From NCBI RefSeq assembly GCF_004366355.1, contig NZ_SODV01000002.1, positions 248,001 through 312,000 of the forward strand: 64,000 bases of DNA. The letters run 5' to 3'. Under the pieces are notes generated by a model that did no database searches, had not been told where the DNA came from, and was given only the letters and a program-made list of their open reading frames with translations. The position numbers and the translations under genes were made by a program. This DNA is from Dinghuibacter silviterrae (lineage in GTDB: Bacteria > Bacteroidota > Bacteroidia > Chitinophagales > Chitinophagaceae). Of this stretch, positions 23,101 through 31,413 are shown piece after piece (positions within the stretch are counted from its first letter, which is position 1; each line of letters starts with the position of its first letter).

Positions 23101-24292
23101 CGGGATGCCCCTCATGAACCGCCGCATAAAAGCTGTCGCTGCCCCGCCAGGATTGGATCACCGCCTGGGCCGGCAAACCCGGCTGCAGTATCTCGTCCCA
23201 GCCCACCATCGTCTTGCCCATCTGTTGGAATATAGGCGTCAGGCGCCTGTTGAACCAGGTCTGCACATCCATATAGCTTTTCATCCTATGCGATGTCATA
23301 AAGGCACGGATGTGGGGGCTGCTTTGCCAGTCTTTACCCGTATTCTCATCGCCGCCGATATGAAAATAGCGGTCCGGAAAAAGGCCGGCCATCTCGGTAA
23401 AGAGCGCGGACAGGAATGAATAGACCTGGTCATTGGTCGGATCCAGCACTGGATCGTAGACCCCGAAATAGCGCTGTAGCCGGTAATCCCGCTGGATGCT
23501 GGCGTATAGAGGATAGGCCGTAAGGATGGCCGTTGTGTGGGCGGGTACGACGAACTCCGGTACGATACGGATACCCCGCTGAGTTGCATAACGCACCAAA
23601 CCCCGGATCTGCTCTTGCGTATAGTATTGTCCGTCGGAGGCCAACTGCTGCAGCCGCGGAAAACGTTTCGATTCCACGCGGAATCCCTGGTCGTTGCAAA
23701 GATGCAGGTGCAGCACGTTCAGCTTGACGGCCGCCATGCCATCGATCGTCCTTTCTATTTCCTCCACGGGCTCGAAATGCAGCGCGACATCGAGTAACAA
23801 CCCGCGCCACGCAAATCGCGGCTGGTCCCGGATGGATACGCCAGGGAAAAAGTAACCCGTCCCGTCGGCGGAGACAAGCTGCAGGAGCGTTTCCAACGCG
23901 TGGAGGACGCCGAGATCGGTAGGCGCGTCAACGACGACCTGCTTAGCGTCCACGCGGAGGGTATACCGCTCGTCTTCGCCCAAACCCAGCCGTCCCGGCC
24001 TTCCGACGCGGAGGACCAGGGTGGCGGTACTATCGCGGTCACGGGGCGTAATATTTGCCGTAGGATAAAGGAAGATCCCCGTCTTCCCACCCAGCCGCCG
24101 GACGAACCGGCTGGCCTCTGCAAAGAGACGGGGATCGGGGTTCCCCAAGATGCCTATCCTGAAATTCCCATCGATCCAAACTTTATTGTCATTGGTCGTC
24201 AGGGAGGAAGGTATCGGCATCAGGTGGAACTCTTGGGCGGCTGCCAGGTGCGCCGCATGAAGCAAAACCGCTAAGGTCAAAAATTTTACCAT
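20165..24292 (-). CDS. Multidomain GH20 beta-N-acetylhexosaminidase with beta-propeller-like and alpha-toroid-like C-terminal regions
   Basis: 1375 residues from ATG 24292; the frame runs to 24331 but those codons lie inside the susD gene and a signal peptide (MVKFLTLAVLLHAAHLAAAQ) begins here. Residues about 20-145 form the GH20b domain. About 148-500 is the GH20 barrel with VPEFVVPAHTTAI and the catalytic pair in FHIGGDENTG (Asp315, Glu316), the acid and its substrate-assisted-catalysis partner. A linker leads to a repetitive beta-rich stretch (about 740-1010) resembling sensor-type propeller blades (RLWFGSVKGAF, ILLLSRTGLSVLHF). From about 1020 a helical region begins with DSDNDGLWTSMYLAAEGFRYA, resembling (alpha/alpha)6 toroid enzymes. 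Most GH20 enzymes end near 500-750 residues. It overlaps susD by 7 bases. Confidence 0.88.
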   Translation of the reverse strand: MVKFLTLAVLLHAAHLAAAQEFHLMPIPSSLTTNDNKVWIDGNFRIGILGNPDPRLFAEASRFVRRLGGKTGIFLYPTANITPRDRDSTATLVLRVGRPGRLGLGEDERYTLRVDAKQVVVDAPTDLGVLHALETLLQLVSADGTGYFFPGVSIRDQPRFAWRGLLLDVALHFEPVEEIERTIDGMAAVKLNVLHLHLCNDQGFRVESKRFPRLQQLASDGQYYTQEQIRGLVRYATQRGIRIVPEFVVPAHTTAILTAYPLYASIQRDYRLQRYFGVYDPVLDPTNDQVYSFLSALFTEMAGLFPDRYFHIGGDENTGKDWQSSPHIRAFMTSHRMKSYMDVQTWFNRRLTPIFQQMGKTMVGWDEILQPGLPAQAVIQSWRGSDSFYAAVHEGHPAILSYGYYIDLIQPASYHYLNDPLPDSVRLSQAERRLVLGGEATMWGELVNPTTMDSRIWPRTAAIAERLWSPASVRDVDDMYRRLDDVSRELEALGLRHKSYREPLLRQLSGGDDIQPLQTLVDVLEPLKIYDRNEGDTMYTVFSPLTKLADVAAPDQPLPRAFTKQVDEFLQGGNAAVIKRQLTIWRDNDTAFRRILRGSPVLEEAASLSAHLASLASVGLEAVSCIEAGGKMDTGEAMQVVRLARQQGGRCELQVVEPVARLIARAAGEPGSAAGEPGATAFTDAAFLQAFSVQYPLDSTDFWKVRCDRNGVIKVLSSEGLLTPSGGQPLYPGKLVRDLSYRPLADKDIKDMELTDGQFVYLDDQAVRSNAWAGAYPVPHGITGARLFCSGSQATLLVAGEHDIRYFDGGKLVYEWKVTEAPIALRYEPGRRRFWLLDRHALWEFNPADRSATRKFTGDGFTCFTFTDDGVVIGTHEGYWQGGVIHDKLPCTDLTTVEAIDGRLWFGSVKGAFCLKADGRFDYYSSRRWLCDDSIADIATGPGNSILLLSRTGLSVLHFDDMTLEQKASYYERQVRQRHIRYGFNASLSGIRGGDPATGSLEDSDNDGLWTSMYLAAEGFRYAATRSTEALENCRESLNAMERLFTINGLQGFPSRSFERHGYEVSDHRAASSPWRTAPDTAWDWKSTTSSDEAIGHIFAYAVLAELVDDTEIKQKAIHLMDALMQHIVDHDFCLVDWNGQPTTWGHWNPEYVNAHAKVVGDRKLESSNIVSMLQTAYHFTGKPIYKEKALELLYRYGYLENTLRPCAEIGPAPADASALDRMVSDHWNHSDDEMYFLGYWGLYRYALNDSLRAAFRGAILDHWKMERPEKEGLWDIMAGRDIDSAAWYLQRYPLDLRDWKVVNSGRRDLEFLPPNFREQTTREVLPPDELPVSRHNENRFRLDGGGKGELEYSAGDIWLLPYWMERWLSQNNNP

Positions 24293-26049
24293 GGTTGGTT
24301 CGTACCTTCGATGAGCCAGAACTTCGACCACGAACTATTCGCGCCGTCTGGACCAATATAAGGCGTCGTTTGCAGGTTGTTGATAGCCCCCTGGGCATTC
24401 GTGATGTTGTTTTGCAGCTCACTGTTTGGATAGGTAAACCGTACCGGGATCTCTGCCCGCTCGGAGGCCCAGCCTACCGTAAGAGAGGGATAACCGGTCC
24501 TGCGCCAATCCATATACGCCTCATTGCACGCCTGCCAGGCAGCAATCCACTTCTGCTGGATAATTTGCGCCAGCGTCCCGTTAAAGGCCACGGAAGGTTG
24601 AGCAATATAGGCGTTGTAATTTTTCACGCAGCCGTAATAATTGTTGACGTCGTTCTGGTAGGTGGTGAATACCTGCCAGGTGGCGAAGGAGGCCTGGATA
24701 CCATTATAATACCAGGTAGCGGCCGATCCGTTCACGTTCCAGCCTTTGAGGGCTGCCTCCGCGAGGTCGAAGCAGATCTCACTGTAGGACGCCAGACGCT
24801 GTGCAAGCAGGGAACCCTTCGGGTTGTCATAAATGTCGCGGCGCAGGTAGGAAACGTAGTTGTTGATGGAGGTAGCTTGTTGCCCGGAAAGGTTCAGGTT
24901 GTACTGAAAATCCGGGTATCCGCTATAGCTCGGCGGGATGCCGACATACACCGAAGAAGTATCATACAAATTCTTGACGGTAGTGCCGGTAGCGCCGTAA
25001 GGCCGGTCCTGTGCGTAAGTCGCCAGGTTGTACTGTTTATAATTCGCGGCCGCGGCAGCAGCCGGATTGATGTAACGGATATTGTTCACTGTATTGACAA
25101 GGGTCGTGTTGTCGCCAGGCACAAATTGGGAAGCACTTACTTCGGATGGCGTCACAATTGGTTCCCCCATGATGACGATCCGGGGGTCCTGCAGGGACTT
25201 GAGCGTCATGGTCAGCGTACCGCAGAGCTTATTCCGGTTAAACTCGGAGGCGCTGTTGTACACCGAGCAAAATTGATAGCTGGATGCCTTGTCCACGCCC
25301 GGGAAGGGCATCGTGCAGTCATCGGCCGTACCTTGGAAGACGCTATCCGCTACAGCTTCTACACCGGCCTGCACGTTCATCTTGGCGGAAAGCCGCAGGT
25401 AATAGCGGAGGAGCAGGGAGTAAGCGAATTTTTTCCATTTTGTGGGATCGCCGCCGTAGTATACATCCGAAGACTGCGTGGCTGCGGTGATTTCGGGATG
25501 ATCCGCCGTAGTGCCGTAAAAAAACGGGATGGCGGACTTGAGGTCGGCGATCACCCGGGTATAGATGCTCTGCTGGTTGTCGAAGGTGGGGAAATTGTAC
25601 ACGCCGCCCTGGTCCCCGCTCAATGCCATGGAGTCAGGCGCATCCCCCCAAAAATCCGCGATATTGCCAAAATTGAATGCCCGCATGACAAGAGCCACAC
25701 CCTGGTGGAAATCCCATTTGGAGGCCTGTGCCTGCTGCAGCAGGAGCTTGTTGTTGTTCAGCGTATAATAATTGCCGCTCCAGTCGAATGTGCCCGGGTC
25801 CCATTGGTCGTCGGTTAGGTCGTAATCATAGGCGTCGTGATAAAGTTGCTGCATGGTTCCGGAAAGGACCCCCGAACCCAGGTCCCCATACCAGGTTGCC
25901 GTATTCGTGAGCACACCCGCCATCAGGTAGTCCGACGAGGCTCCGGAAGGCGTGAGGCTATTGGGATTGGTATTTAGTGTGGAAAATTTCTGGCAGGAGG
26001 TCATCGCGATGAGGCCGGCCAAAATGATATATGTATGTTTTCGTTTCAT
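24286..26049 (-). CDS. SusD/RagB-family surface glycan-binding lipoprotein
   Basis: 587 residues with a lipoprotein signal (AGLIAMTSC, lipid-modified Cys19). FSTLNTNPNSLTPSGASSDYLM and the TPR-like helices belong to the SusD-like branch that pairs with SusC receptors (the SusD/RagB nutrient-binding outer-membrane lipoproteins). It caps the adjacent SusC barrel and binds the incoming oligosaccharide or peptide-glycan. It begins 19 bases after the SusC stop and its last 7 bases overlap the GH20 start, making a coupled SusC-SusD-GH20 unit. The ligand is likely GlcNAc-containing given the neighbours. Confidence 0.94.
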   Translation of the reverse strand: MKRKHTYIILAGLIAMTSCQKFSTLNTNPNSLTPSGASSDYLMAGVLTNTATWYGDLGSGVLSGTMQQLYHDAYDYDLTDDQWDPGTFDWSGNYYTLNNNKLLLQQAQASKWDFHQGVALVMRAFNFGNIADFWGDAPDSMALSGDQGGVYNFPTFDNQQSIYTRVIADLKSAIPFFYGTTADHPEITAATQSSDVYYGGDPTKWKKFAYSLLLRYYLRLSAKMNVQAGVEAVADSVFQGTADDCTMPFPGVDKASSYQFCSVYNSASEFNRNKLCGTLTMTLKSLQDPRIVIMGEPIVTPSEVSASQFVPGDNTTLVNTVNNIRYINPAAAAAANYKQYNLATYAQDRPYGATGTTVKNLYDTSSVYVGIPPSYSGYPDFQYNLNLSGQQATSINNYVSYLRRDIYDNPKGSLLAQRLASYSEICFDLAEAALKGWNVNGSAATWYYNGIQASFATWQVFTTYQNDVNNYYGCVKNYNAYIAQPSVAFNGTLAQIIQQKWIAAWQACNEAYMDWRRTGYPSLTVGWASERAEIPVRFTYPNSELQNNITNAQGAINNLQTTPYIGPDGANSSWSKFWLIEGTNQPW

Positions 26050-26067
26050 TTTTTTTGTTTGAAGCGG

Positions 26068-29000
26068 TTAGAACCGAACATTCAGCTTGACGCCCACAGG
26101 AATCGTCCAGGGCCGGATGTTATAATACTCGATACCCTGTTTAAACTGGGAACCGTTGCCTTGGGGTGACTGACTGAGGTCGAAGGCCTGCTCCGGGTCG
26201 ACGTTTATCTTAGCCTTCGTCCAGAGGATGAGGTTGCGCGTATAGACACCGAAGCTTATTCCCTGGAGACGAAGCGCGTTAGACCAACTGGCGGGCAGTT
26301 GCGTAGAAAGCGTAAGGTCCCTCAGCTTGATATAGGAGGCACTGAACATATCCATGCGGGCGAAGGACCAGTACCCGTTGGTGGTGGCATCTTCATAGTC
26401 GTCATAAACGGTCGTGTTGGGATCGCCGAGGTTTTCAATGTAACCGCCGCTGCCGTCGCTGCGCACACCGGGATAGAAGGCAGCGTCATAGATGGGATAG
26501 CCGGGGATGGCGGTACTGTTCGGCCCGCTGGGGTCGTTGTACAATCCCCCCTGGGCCTTGGTGGGACCTCCCACCATGTGTACCTGTGTAAAGCCGGAAG
26601 GCAGTATATATTTACCCGGATTGGTCTTGAGGTAAGCGGGAATGTTATTGGCGTACGCAGACGGGATGGGTATGCCCATATTCTCCTGCTGCCGCAGGTT
26701 GGCGTTGCTTCCCTGGTACCGGTACGTCTTGGAGTAGAATATGCCCCCGAAACGCGAGTCGATATTGGCAGAAAGTGTAAACCGTTTGTAGCGTACCGAG
26801 GTCTGGAAGCCCAACAACAGTTTGGGGTTGAAATTGCCGGCCACTACCTTATGCTGGAAGTCGCCGCCATTCAATTTCTGTGGAGTCCCGGATGAATTCA
26901 GCAAAGGGTAGCCGTAATAGGCCGAGGTCGGATCGGTGACCGTAGCGATCTGGTTATCCCAAAGCTGGCCGATCTTGCCATCGCTGATGACCTGGTGACC
27001 CTTGCTGTCGTATTGGTTGGGTATCGGCTGGCCTTTGGCATAGGTCCACGAACCGGTGGGTCCGTCCTGCCAGAAGGAAAAATAAGGCACCCCGTTGGCA
27101 AGAGAAATGATATAGGCATTGTTTTTTGTCCAGTTGAAGTTGACGTCCCAGTTCCAGTTCTTGTTAGAGATGATCGTACCGCCCAGCGACAATTCGATAC
27201 CCTGGCTGCGGACCAGGCCGGCATTGATCTGGCGGCCGCCATAACCGCTCGACGGCGGAGTGCTGATACCCAGGATTTGGTTCTTGTTGTCACTCCGGTA
27301 CACCGTACCGCTGAAACGCAGGCGGCTCTTGAATAAAGCAAGGTCGATCCCCCCCTCGCTGGAAACCGCCAGCTCGGGTTTCAAATTAGGGTTTAGCAGC
27401 GTAGTGGAGAGCGATTCGGTCGTAGTTCCCCCGAAGCTGCCAATACCTACTACCCCGTACAGGTTATAAGGGTCCGTGTCCTTGCCGACGCTGGCCCAGC
27501 CAAACCTGGCTTTTGCCAGGCTGATGCAGGGCGCCATGTGGAATATCCGGTTCAACAGCAGGCTTAGCGAGGCGGAGGGATAGAAATACGAATTCGATCC
27601 CGGGGGCAGGGTGCTCGACCAGTCATTACGGCCCGTCAGGTCCAGGTAAGCCATATCGTCGTAACCCAACGAGGCGGTAGCGTAGGCGCTGTACACGGCT
27701 TTTTTATAATAGGCCGAGTTGTAGCGGATATTGGCCTGCGCGATATTCGATACGTTGAACAGCTCGGGAGCGATGATGCCCGTTCCCGGCGCGGAATATA
27801 CCTGGTTGTTCGAGTTGTACTGATAAAGGAGGTTACCGCCCGCGGAAGCGGAGATGTCCAGCTTGGTCAAAAAACGCTTCTTGTAGGTTACGAGGAAATC
27901 GGTATTGCTTTCGGAATTGAAGATGTTGTCGAGTCCATAGTAACCGTTGAGCTCACTGTCATAGCTCTTGGAAATTTTGGTTTCCCTGTTGTCATAGAAC
28001 AGGTCTTGCGAATAACGCAGGAAGGCGCTGACGTGCGACGAAAAATCGACACTGGCCTTGACGTTCCCCAAAAGATGGTTACGCACATAGCCGTTCTTTA
28101 CCTGGTTGACGACAAACCAGGGGTTGTCATTGACGTTGTTGCCGTAAGCCGTTTCGGGCGCCGGGCTCTGGTCGACGCCGACGGGAGGCAGCGGTTTCAT
28201 TTGCTGGATACCCGGCGTCAGCCAGTAATTCTTTATCTGGCGGACATCGATGCTCGCCGGCAGGGTTATCACGTCCGTCAAGGCGCTGTTCTCATTACCG
28301 CCCAGTACGTTATTGGAAGCGGAACGGGCATAATTGATGGAACTGGACAGTTTGACGCCGGGTGACATTTTATGTTCGACGTTCAGCGACAGGTTGTTGC
28401 GGTTCATCCCACCGGTGGGAATAATGTCCTGGTTGACGAGGTTGGTAAACGAGAAGCGATAGTTGTCCTTATCCGTCGCATTCTCGACGGAGACGGTATT
28501 GGTCGCCGTCAGACCGTCCTGTACGAAATTCTTGAGGTTGGGGTGGGATACCAGCGGGAGCGGTTTGTAGGTCCCATCCGATTGTAAGGGACTGTTCCAT
28601 TGAATGGCGTTGATCCCCTGGTTGAGCGGGGTCCCGAAATAGTAGGTGTCCCAGCTCGGAACATCGACGATGACGCCCTTCCAGCTATTGTAGCCGTTGG
28701 CCACCGTATAGGGGTCCGTTCCCATGGAATAGTCCTGTATGGTCGGGAAGACTTTGTAGGGCGCCGCCAGTTCCTCGTTCGAGCTGAAGCTCATGCCCAG
28801 ACCCCTGGCTTTTTTTCCGGATTTGGTGGTGATGAGCACCACGCCGTTACCGGCGCGGGAACCGTACAATGCCGCTGCGCTGGGTCCTTTCAGGATCGAA
28901 ACGCTCTCGATGTCATTGGGGTTGATATCGGAGATGACATTGCCGTAATCGGCGTCATTGCCGCTACCGTTATTTACGCCGACATTGTTCATGGAATTCT

Positions 29001-29598
29001 GCAGGGGTACCCCGTCGACGACAAAGAGGGGTTGGTTGTCGCTGTTCAACGACCGGATACCGCGAATAACCACACTGACAGAGGCGGTCGGAGCAGAACT
29101 GGTGCTGGCGATCGCCACGCCGGAAACCCGGCCTGCCATGGATTCCTCCCAGTTGTTTTGCGGCACATGGTTCAGGTCCTCCCCCGAGACTTGTCCTACG
29201 TCATAACCGAGGGACCGTTTGCTACGGGTGATACCCAGGGCCGTCACCACTACCCCCGACATCGTATTTCCGTTGGTGGGTTGTAAGGTCACCTTGACGA
29301 AGTTCTTTCCATTCAACGCCAACTCGGTGTTGTTATACCCCACATAGGAGACGACGAGTACGGCATTACGCCCGGAAACAGACAAGGAGAAATTCCCGTT
29401 CTTGTCCGATGTGGTGCCCCCTTGTGCCCCCTTTTCCGAAATGCTGGCGCCGTCCAGTGGCCCACCCGCGTCCACGACACTACCCTTAACCGTTATCCTT
29501 CCCGCCGGTGCCTCCTGTCCATACGAGGGGCCGACCAGCAGCAGGAAGAAGGCCGTAAGCAGGTGCAGCCTTAGAAGTAATTTGAAAAACGTAATCAT
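26068..29598 (-). CDS. SusC/RagA-family TonB-linked outer-membrane receptor
   Basis: 1176 residues from ATG 29598; the in-frame codons upstream to 29670 give a non-signal-like sequence, while 29598 starts a signal peptide ending near VGPSYGQ. After it comes a carboxypeptidase-regulatory-like domain (ITVKGSVVDAGGPLDGASIS), then the plug (SGVVVTALGITRSKRSLGYD, VDGVPLQNSMNNVG, LYGSRAGNGVVLITTK) and a 22-strand barrel ending in VKLNVRF. It lacks an STN domain, so it is not a sigma/anti-sigma signalling receptor; control more likely comes from the adjacent DeoR-type repressor. It imports glycans with SusD using TonB energy. Confidence 0.95.
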   Translation of the reverse strand: MITFFKLLLRLHLLTAFFLLLVGPSYGQEAPAGRITVKGSVVDAGGPLDGASISEKGAQGGTTSDKNGNFSLSVSGRNAVLVVSYVGYNNTELALNGKNFVKVTLQPTNGNTMSGVVVTALGITRSKRSLGYDVGQVSGEDLNHVPQNNWEESMAGRVSGVAIASTSSAPTASVSVVIRGIRSLNSDNQPLFVVDGVPLQNSMNNVGVNNGSGNDADYGNVISDINPNDIESVSILKGPSAAALYGSRAGNGVVLITTKSGKKARGLGMSFSSNEELAAPYKVFPTIQDYSMGTDPYTVANGYNSWKGVIVDVPSWDTYYFGTPLNQGINAIQWNSPLQSDGTYKPLPLVSHPNLKNFVQDGLTATNTVSVENATDKDNYRFSFTNLVNQDIIPTGGMNRNNLSLNVEHKMSPGVKLSSSINYARSASNNVLGGNENSALTDVITLPASIDVRQIKNYWLTPGIQQMKPLPPVGVDQSPAPETAYGNNVNDNPWFVVNQVKNGYVRNHLLGNVKASVDFSSHVSAFLRYSQDLFYDNRETKISKSYDSELNGYYGLDNIFNSESNTDFLVTYKKRFLTKLDISASAGGNLLYQYNSNNQVYSAPGTGIIAPELFNVSNIAQANIRYNSAYYKKAVYSAYATASLGYDDMAYLDLTGRNDWSSTLPPGSNSYFYPSASLSLLLNRIFHMAPCISLAKARFGWASVGKDTDPYNLYGVVGIGSFGGTTTESLSTTLLNPNLKPELAVSSEGGIDLALFKSRLRFSGTVYRSDNKNQILGISTPPSSGYGGRQINAGLVRSQGIELSLGGTIISNKNWNWDVNFNWTKNNAYIISLANGVPYFSFWQDGPTGSWTYAKGQPIPNQYDSKGHQVISDGKIGQLWDNQIATVTDPTSAYYGYPLLNSSGTPQKLNGGDFQHKVVAGNFNPKLLLGFQTSVRYKRFTLSANIDSRFGGIFYSKTYRYQGSNANLRQQENMGIPIPSAYANNIPAYLKTNPGKYILPSGFTQVHMVGGPTKAQGGLYNDPSGPNSTAIPGYPIYDAAFYPGVRSDGSGGYIENLGDPNTTVYDDYEDATTNGYWSFARMDMFSASYIKLRDLTLSTQLPASWSNALRLQGISFGVYTRNLILWTKAKINVDPEQAFDLSQSPQGNGSQFKQGIEYYNIRPWTIPVGVKLNVRF

Positions 29599-29688
29599 GT
29601 TATGCTCGAATTTGATGAAGCGAAAAGGACGGCAGGGGCAATAAGGAACCGCACATGGACCTATGTTCATGCAAAAGGATTCCCTCGC

Positions 29689-29700
29689 GGGCTTTCGCCC
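29689..29700 (-). terminator. Weak hairpin after the DeoR-type gene
   Basis: Read on the minus strand, GGGCGAAAGCCC forms a 4-bp stem with a GAAA-type tetraloop, followed at some distance by CCTTTTGC. It lies 35-46 bases after the DeoR gene stop and before the SusC start. It may weaken read-through from the regulator into susC; the evidence is slight. Confidence 0.2.
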
Positions 29701-29734
29701 ACTTTGCCGGGGAGTAGATCAAGGTATGGATGGA

Positions 29735-30487
29735 TTACAGTAACACCGGCTTCTCTTTTCCGTCGTAAGCCGCAAGTTCAGGACTGCCGGGGGTTAGTTC
29801 CGTTATTATATAGTCTATGTTTTCGATGTCCGTAATTTTCAACTTGCGCACCGTTCCGAATTTCTCGGCTATGCTCACCAGTGCGACTTTCTTGGCCGAA
29901 CGGATCATCGCCTTGTTTACCTGGACGACCTCCCAATCCGAATCCGTTATCCCGTCTTCGACCGATATGCCGTTGGCGCCGATGACGCATAGGTCCGGCT
30001 TGATGTTCGAGAGTTCATTGATGACGCTGGCCCCGGTATGAATATTGGAGTTCTTGGCCAACCGGCCGCCGATAACGATGACCTCCAATTTCTCGTGATA
30101 CGCCAGGGTGAGCGCGACTTGTGGACTTACAGTGAAAACGGTCGCCTCCAGGTCGTCCGGGATCCGTTTCGCGATTTCCATGATCGTCGTCCCCCCCTCC
30201 ATAAGGATGAGCATGCCGTTGCGGAAAAGCCGCAACGTTTTGTCGGCGATGACCTGTTTCGCTTCCAGGGCATAGACCTGGGTCTCCCCGTTGAAGGGAT
30301 AGTGAAAGGTCCGGCCCATGGCTCCGCCATATACCTTGACAATCAGACCCTGGTCGGCCAATTCATTCAAGTCTCTTCTTATAGTATCTTCACTTACAAT
30401 AAGTTGGTCTCTTAAATCTGTCGAAAGCACCTTATTATGAAGATTGATCTCCTTTAAAATGAACTTATGTCTTTCTTCTTTTAGCAC
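29735..30487 (-). CDS. DeoR/GlpR-family transcriptional regulator
   Basis: 250 residues, typical for the family; start codon GTG at 30487. The N-terminal winged helix-turn-helix is clear (LSTDLRDQLIVSEDTIRRDL, about 21-40, then KVYGGAMG). The C-terminal DeoRC sensor domain, a sugar-phosphate isomerase-like fold, ends with CVIGANGISVEDGITD and SAKKVALVSIAEKFG. Such proteins are usually repressors released by a sugar phosphate. Lying between the SusC-GH20 unit and the divergent murQ unit, it is the natural regulator of both, with GlcNAc-6-phosphate or MurNAc-6-phosphate as plausible effector; that is inference. Confidence 0.93.
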   Translation of the reverse strand: MLKEERHKFILKEINLHNKVLSTDLRDQLIVSEDTIRRDLNELADQGLIVKVYGGAMGRTFHYPFNGETQVYALEAKQVIADKTLRLFRNGMLILMEGGTTIMEIAKRIPDDLEATVFTVSPQVALTLAYHEKLEVIVIGGRLAKNSNIHTGASVINELSNIKPDLCVIGANGISVEDGITDSDWEVVQVNKAMIRSAKKVALVSIAEKFGTVRKLKITDIENIDYIITELTPGSPELAAYDGKEKPVLL

Positions 30488-30513
30488 CGTTCGTGATTTT
30501 TATTTTCTTCAAC

Positions 30514-30521
30514 CAAAGTTA
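30514..30521 (-). promoter_or_regulatory. Candidate -7 element of the DeoR-type gene
   Basis: On the minus strand TAACTTTG is an exact TAnnTTTG match 27 bases before the GTG start. No clear TTG is found at the -33 spacing (only TTA), so the promoter may be weak or activator-dependent. Confidence 0.4.
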
Positions 30522-30593
30522 GGAAGAAATTGCGGCTCTTTGCGTAACTTCATCTTCAAATCCAGAAAAGAAACGCAAACTTAACATTGAACC

Positions 30594-31400
30594 ATGCAAA
30601 AGATCACCGAGCAAACACCGGTTCACAGACACCTTGAAAAGAAAAGCATCCACGAAATTACCTGGTTGATCAATAGAGAAAATGCCGCCGTGGCAGGCGC
30701 CATCGAAACAGCGCTGCCGCAGCTCAACCTGCTCATAGAGGCCATTGTTCGCAAGATGGAAGATGGCGGAAGGATGTTTTACCTGGGCGCGGGGAGCGGA
30801 GGGAGGTTAGCGGTTTTGGATGCCATCGAGCTCCCTACCACTTACGGCATCCCTAAAGGAAAAGTTCTCCCTATCCTTGCCGGAGGCATGGACAGGCTCA
30901 TCGAGGCGCGGGAGGAAATGGAAGACGATGTACAGGAAGGATGGAGCCAGTTAACCTGCGAGCATGTATCGGGCAAAGATATTGTCGTAGGGATATCCGC
31001 CAGCGGAACGACCCCCTTCGTCCTCGGCGGCCTGGAGGCCTGCCGCAAAAATGGCATTACCACCGGGTGTATCGTCAGCAACCCTGGGTCGCCGATTGCC
31101 GCCGCTGTCGATTGGCCCGTGGAAGCGATCACCGGTCCGGAGTTCATCGCGGGAAGTACGAGGATGAAATGCGGCACGGCGCAAAAAATGCTCCTGGACA
31201 TGATCAGCACCACCGTAATGATCAAGTTGGGGCGGGTGGAAGACAACCGCATGGTCAACGTCCAGCTTATTAATGATAAGATAACAGACCGCGCGGTCAG
31301 GATGCTTATGGAGATGGCTCCGCTAGACAACTACGATGCGGCAAAGAGACTCCTGCTCCAACACGGAAGTGTACGGAGCGCGATAGATAGTTTGAAATGA
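30594..31400 (+). CDS. murQ: N-acetylmuramic acid 6-phosphate etherase
   Basis: 268 residues. MurQ cleaves the lactyl ether of MurNAc-6-phosphate to give GlcNAc-6-phosphate and D-lactate in the cytosol. The SIS-fold motifs are intact: YLGAGSGGRLAVLDAIELP (63-81) with Glu79 at the position of E. coli Glu83, GGMDRLIEAREEMEDD (97-112), GISASGTTPFVLGGL (133-147) and EFIAGSTRMKCGTAQKM (183-199). E. coli MurQ is about 298 residues, so the C-terminal helical extension is short here, as in some other Bacteroidota. It is first in a plus-strand unit with a sugar transporter and kinase. Confidence 0.95.
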   Translation: MQKITEQTPVHRHLEKKSIHEITWLINRENAAVAGAIETALPQLNLLIEAIVRKMEDGGRMFYLGAGSGGRLAVLDAIELPTTYGIPKGKVLPILAGGMDRLIEAREEMEDDVQEGWSQLTCEHVSGKDIVVGISASGTTPFVLGGLEACRKNGITTGCIVSNPGSPIAAAVDWPVEAITGPEFIAGSTRMKCGTAQKMLLDMISTTVMIKLGRVEDNRMVNVQLINDKITDRAVRMLMEMAPLDNYDAAKRLLLQHGSVRSAIDSLK

Positions 31401-31413
31401 CATATTTTTACTT

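Noticed and set aside
24295-25818. 507-codon plus-strand frame over susD
   Set aside because: Antisense shadow; the opposite strand encodes an unmistakable SusD lipoprotein.
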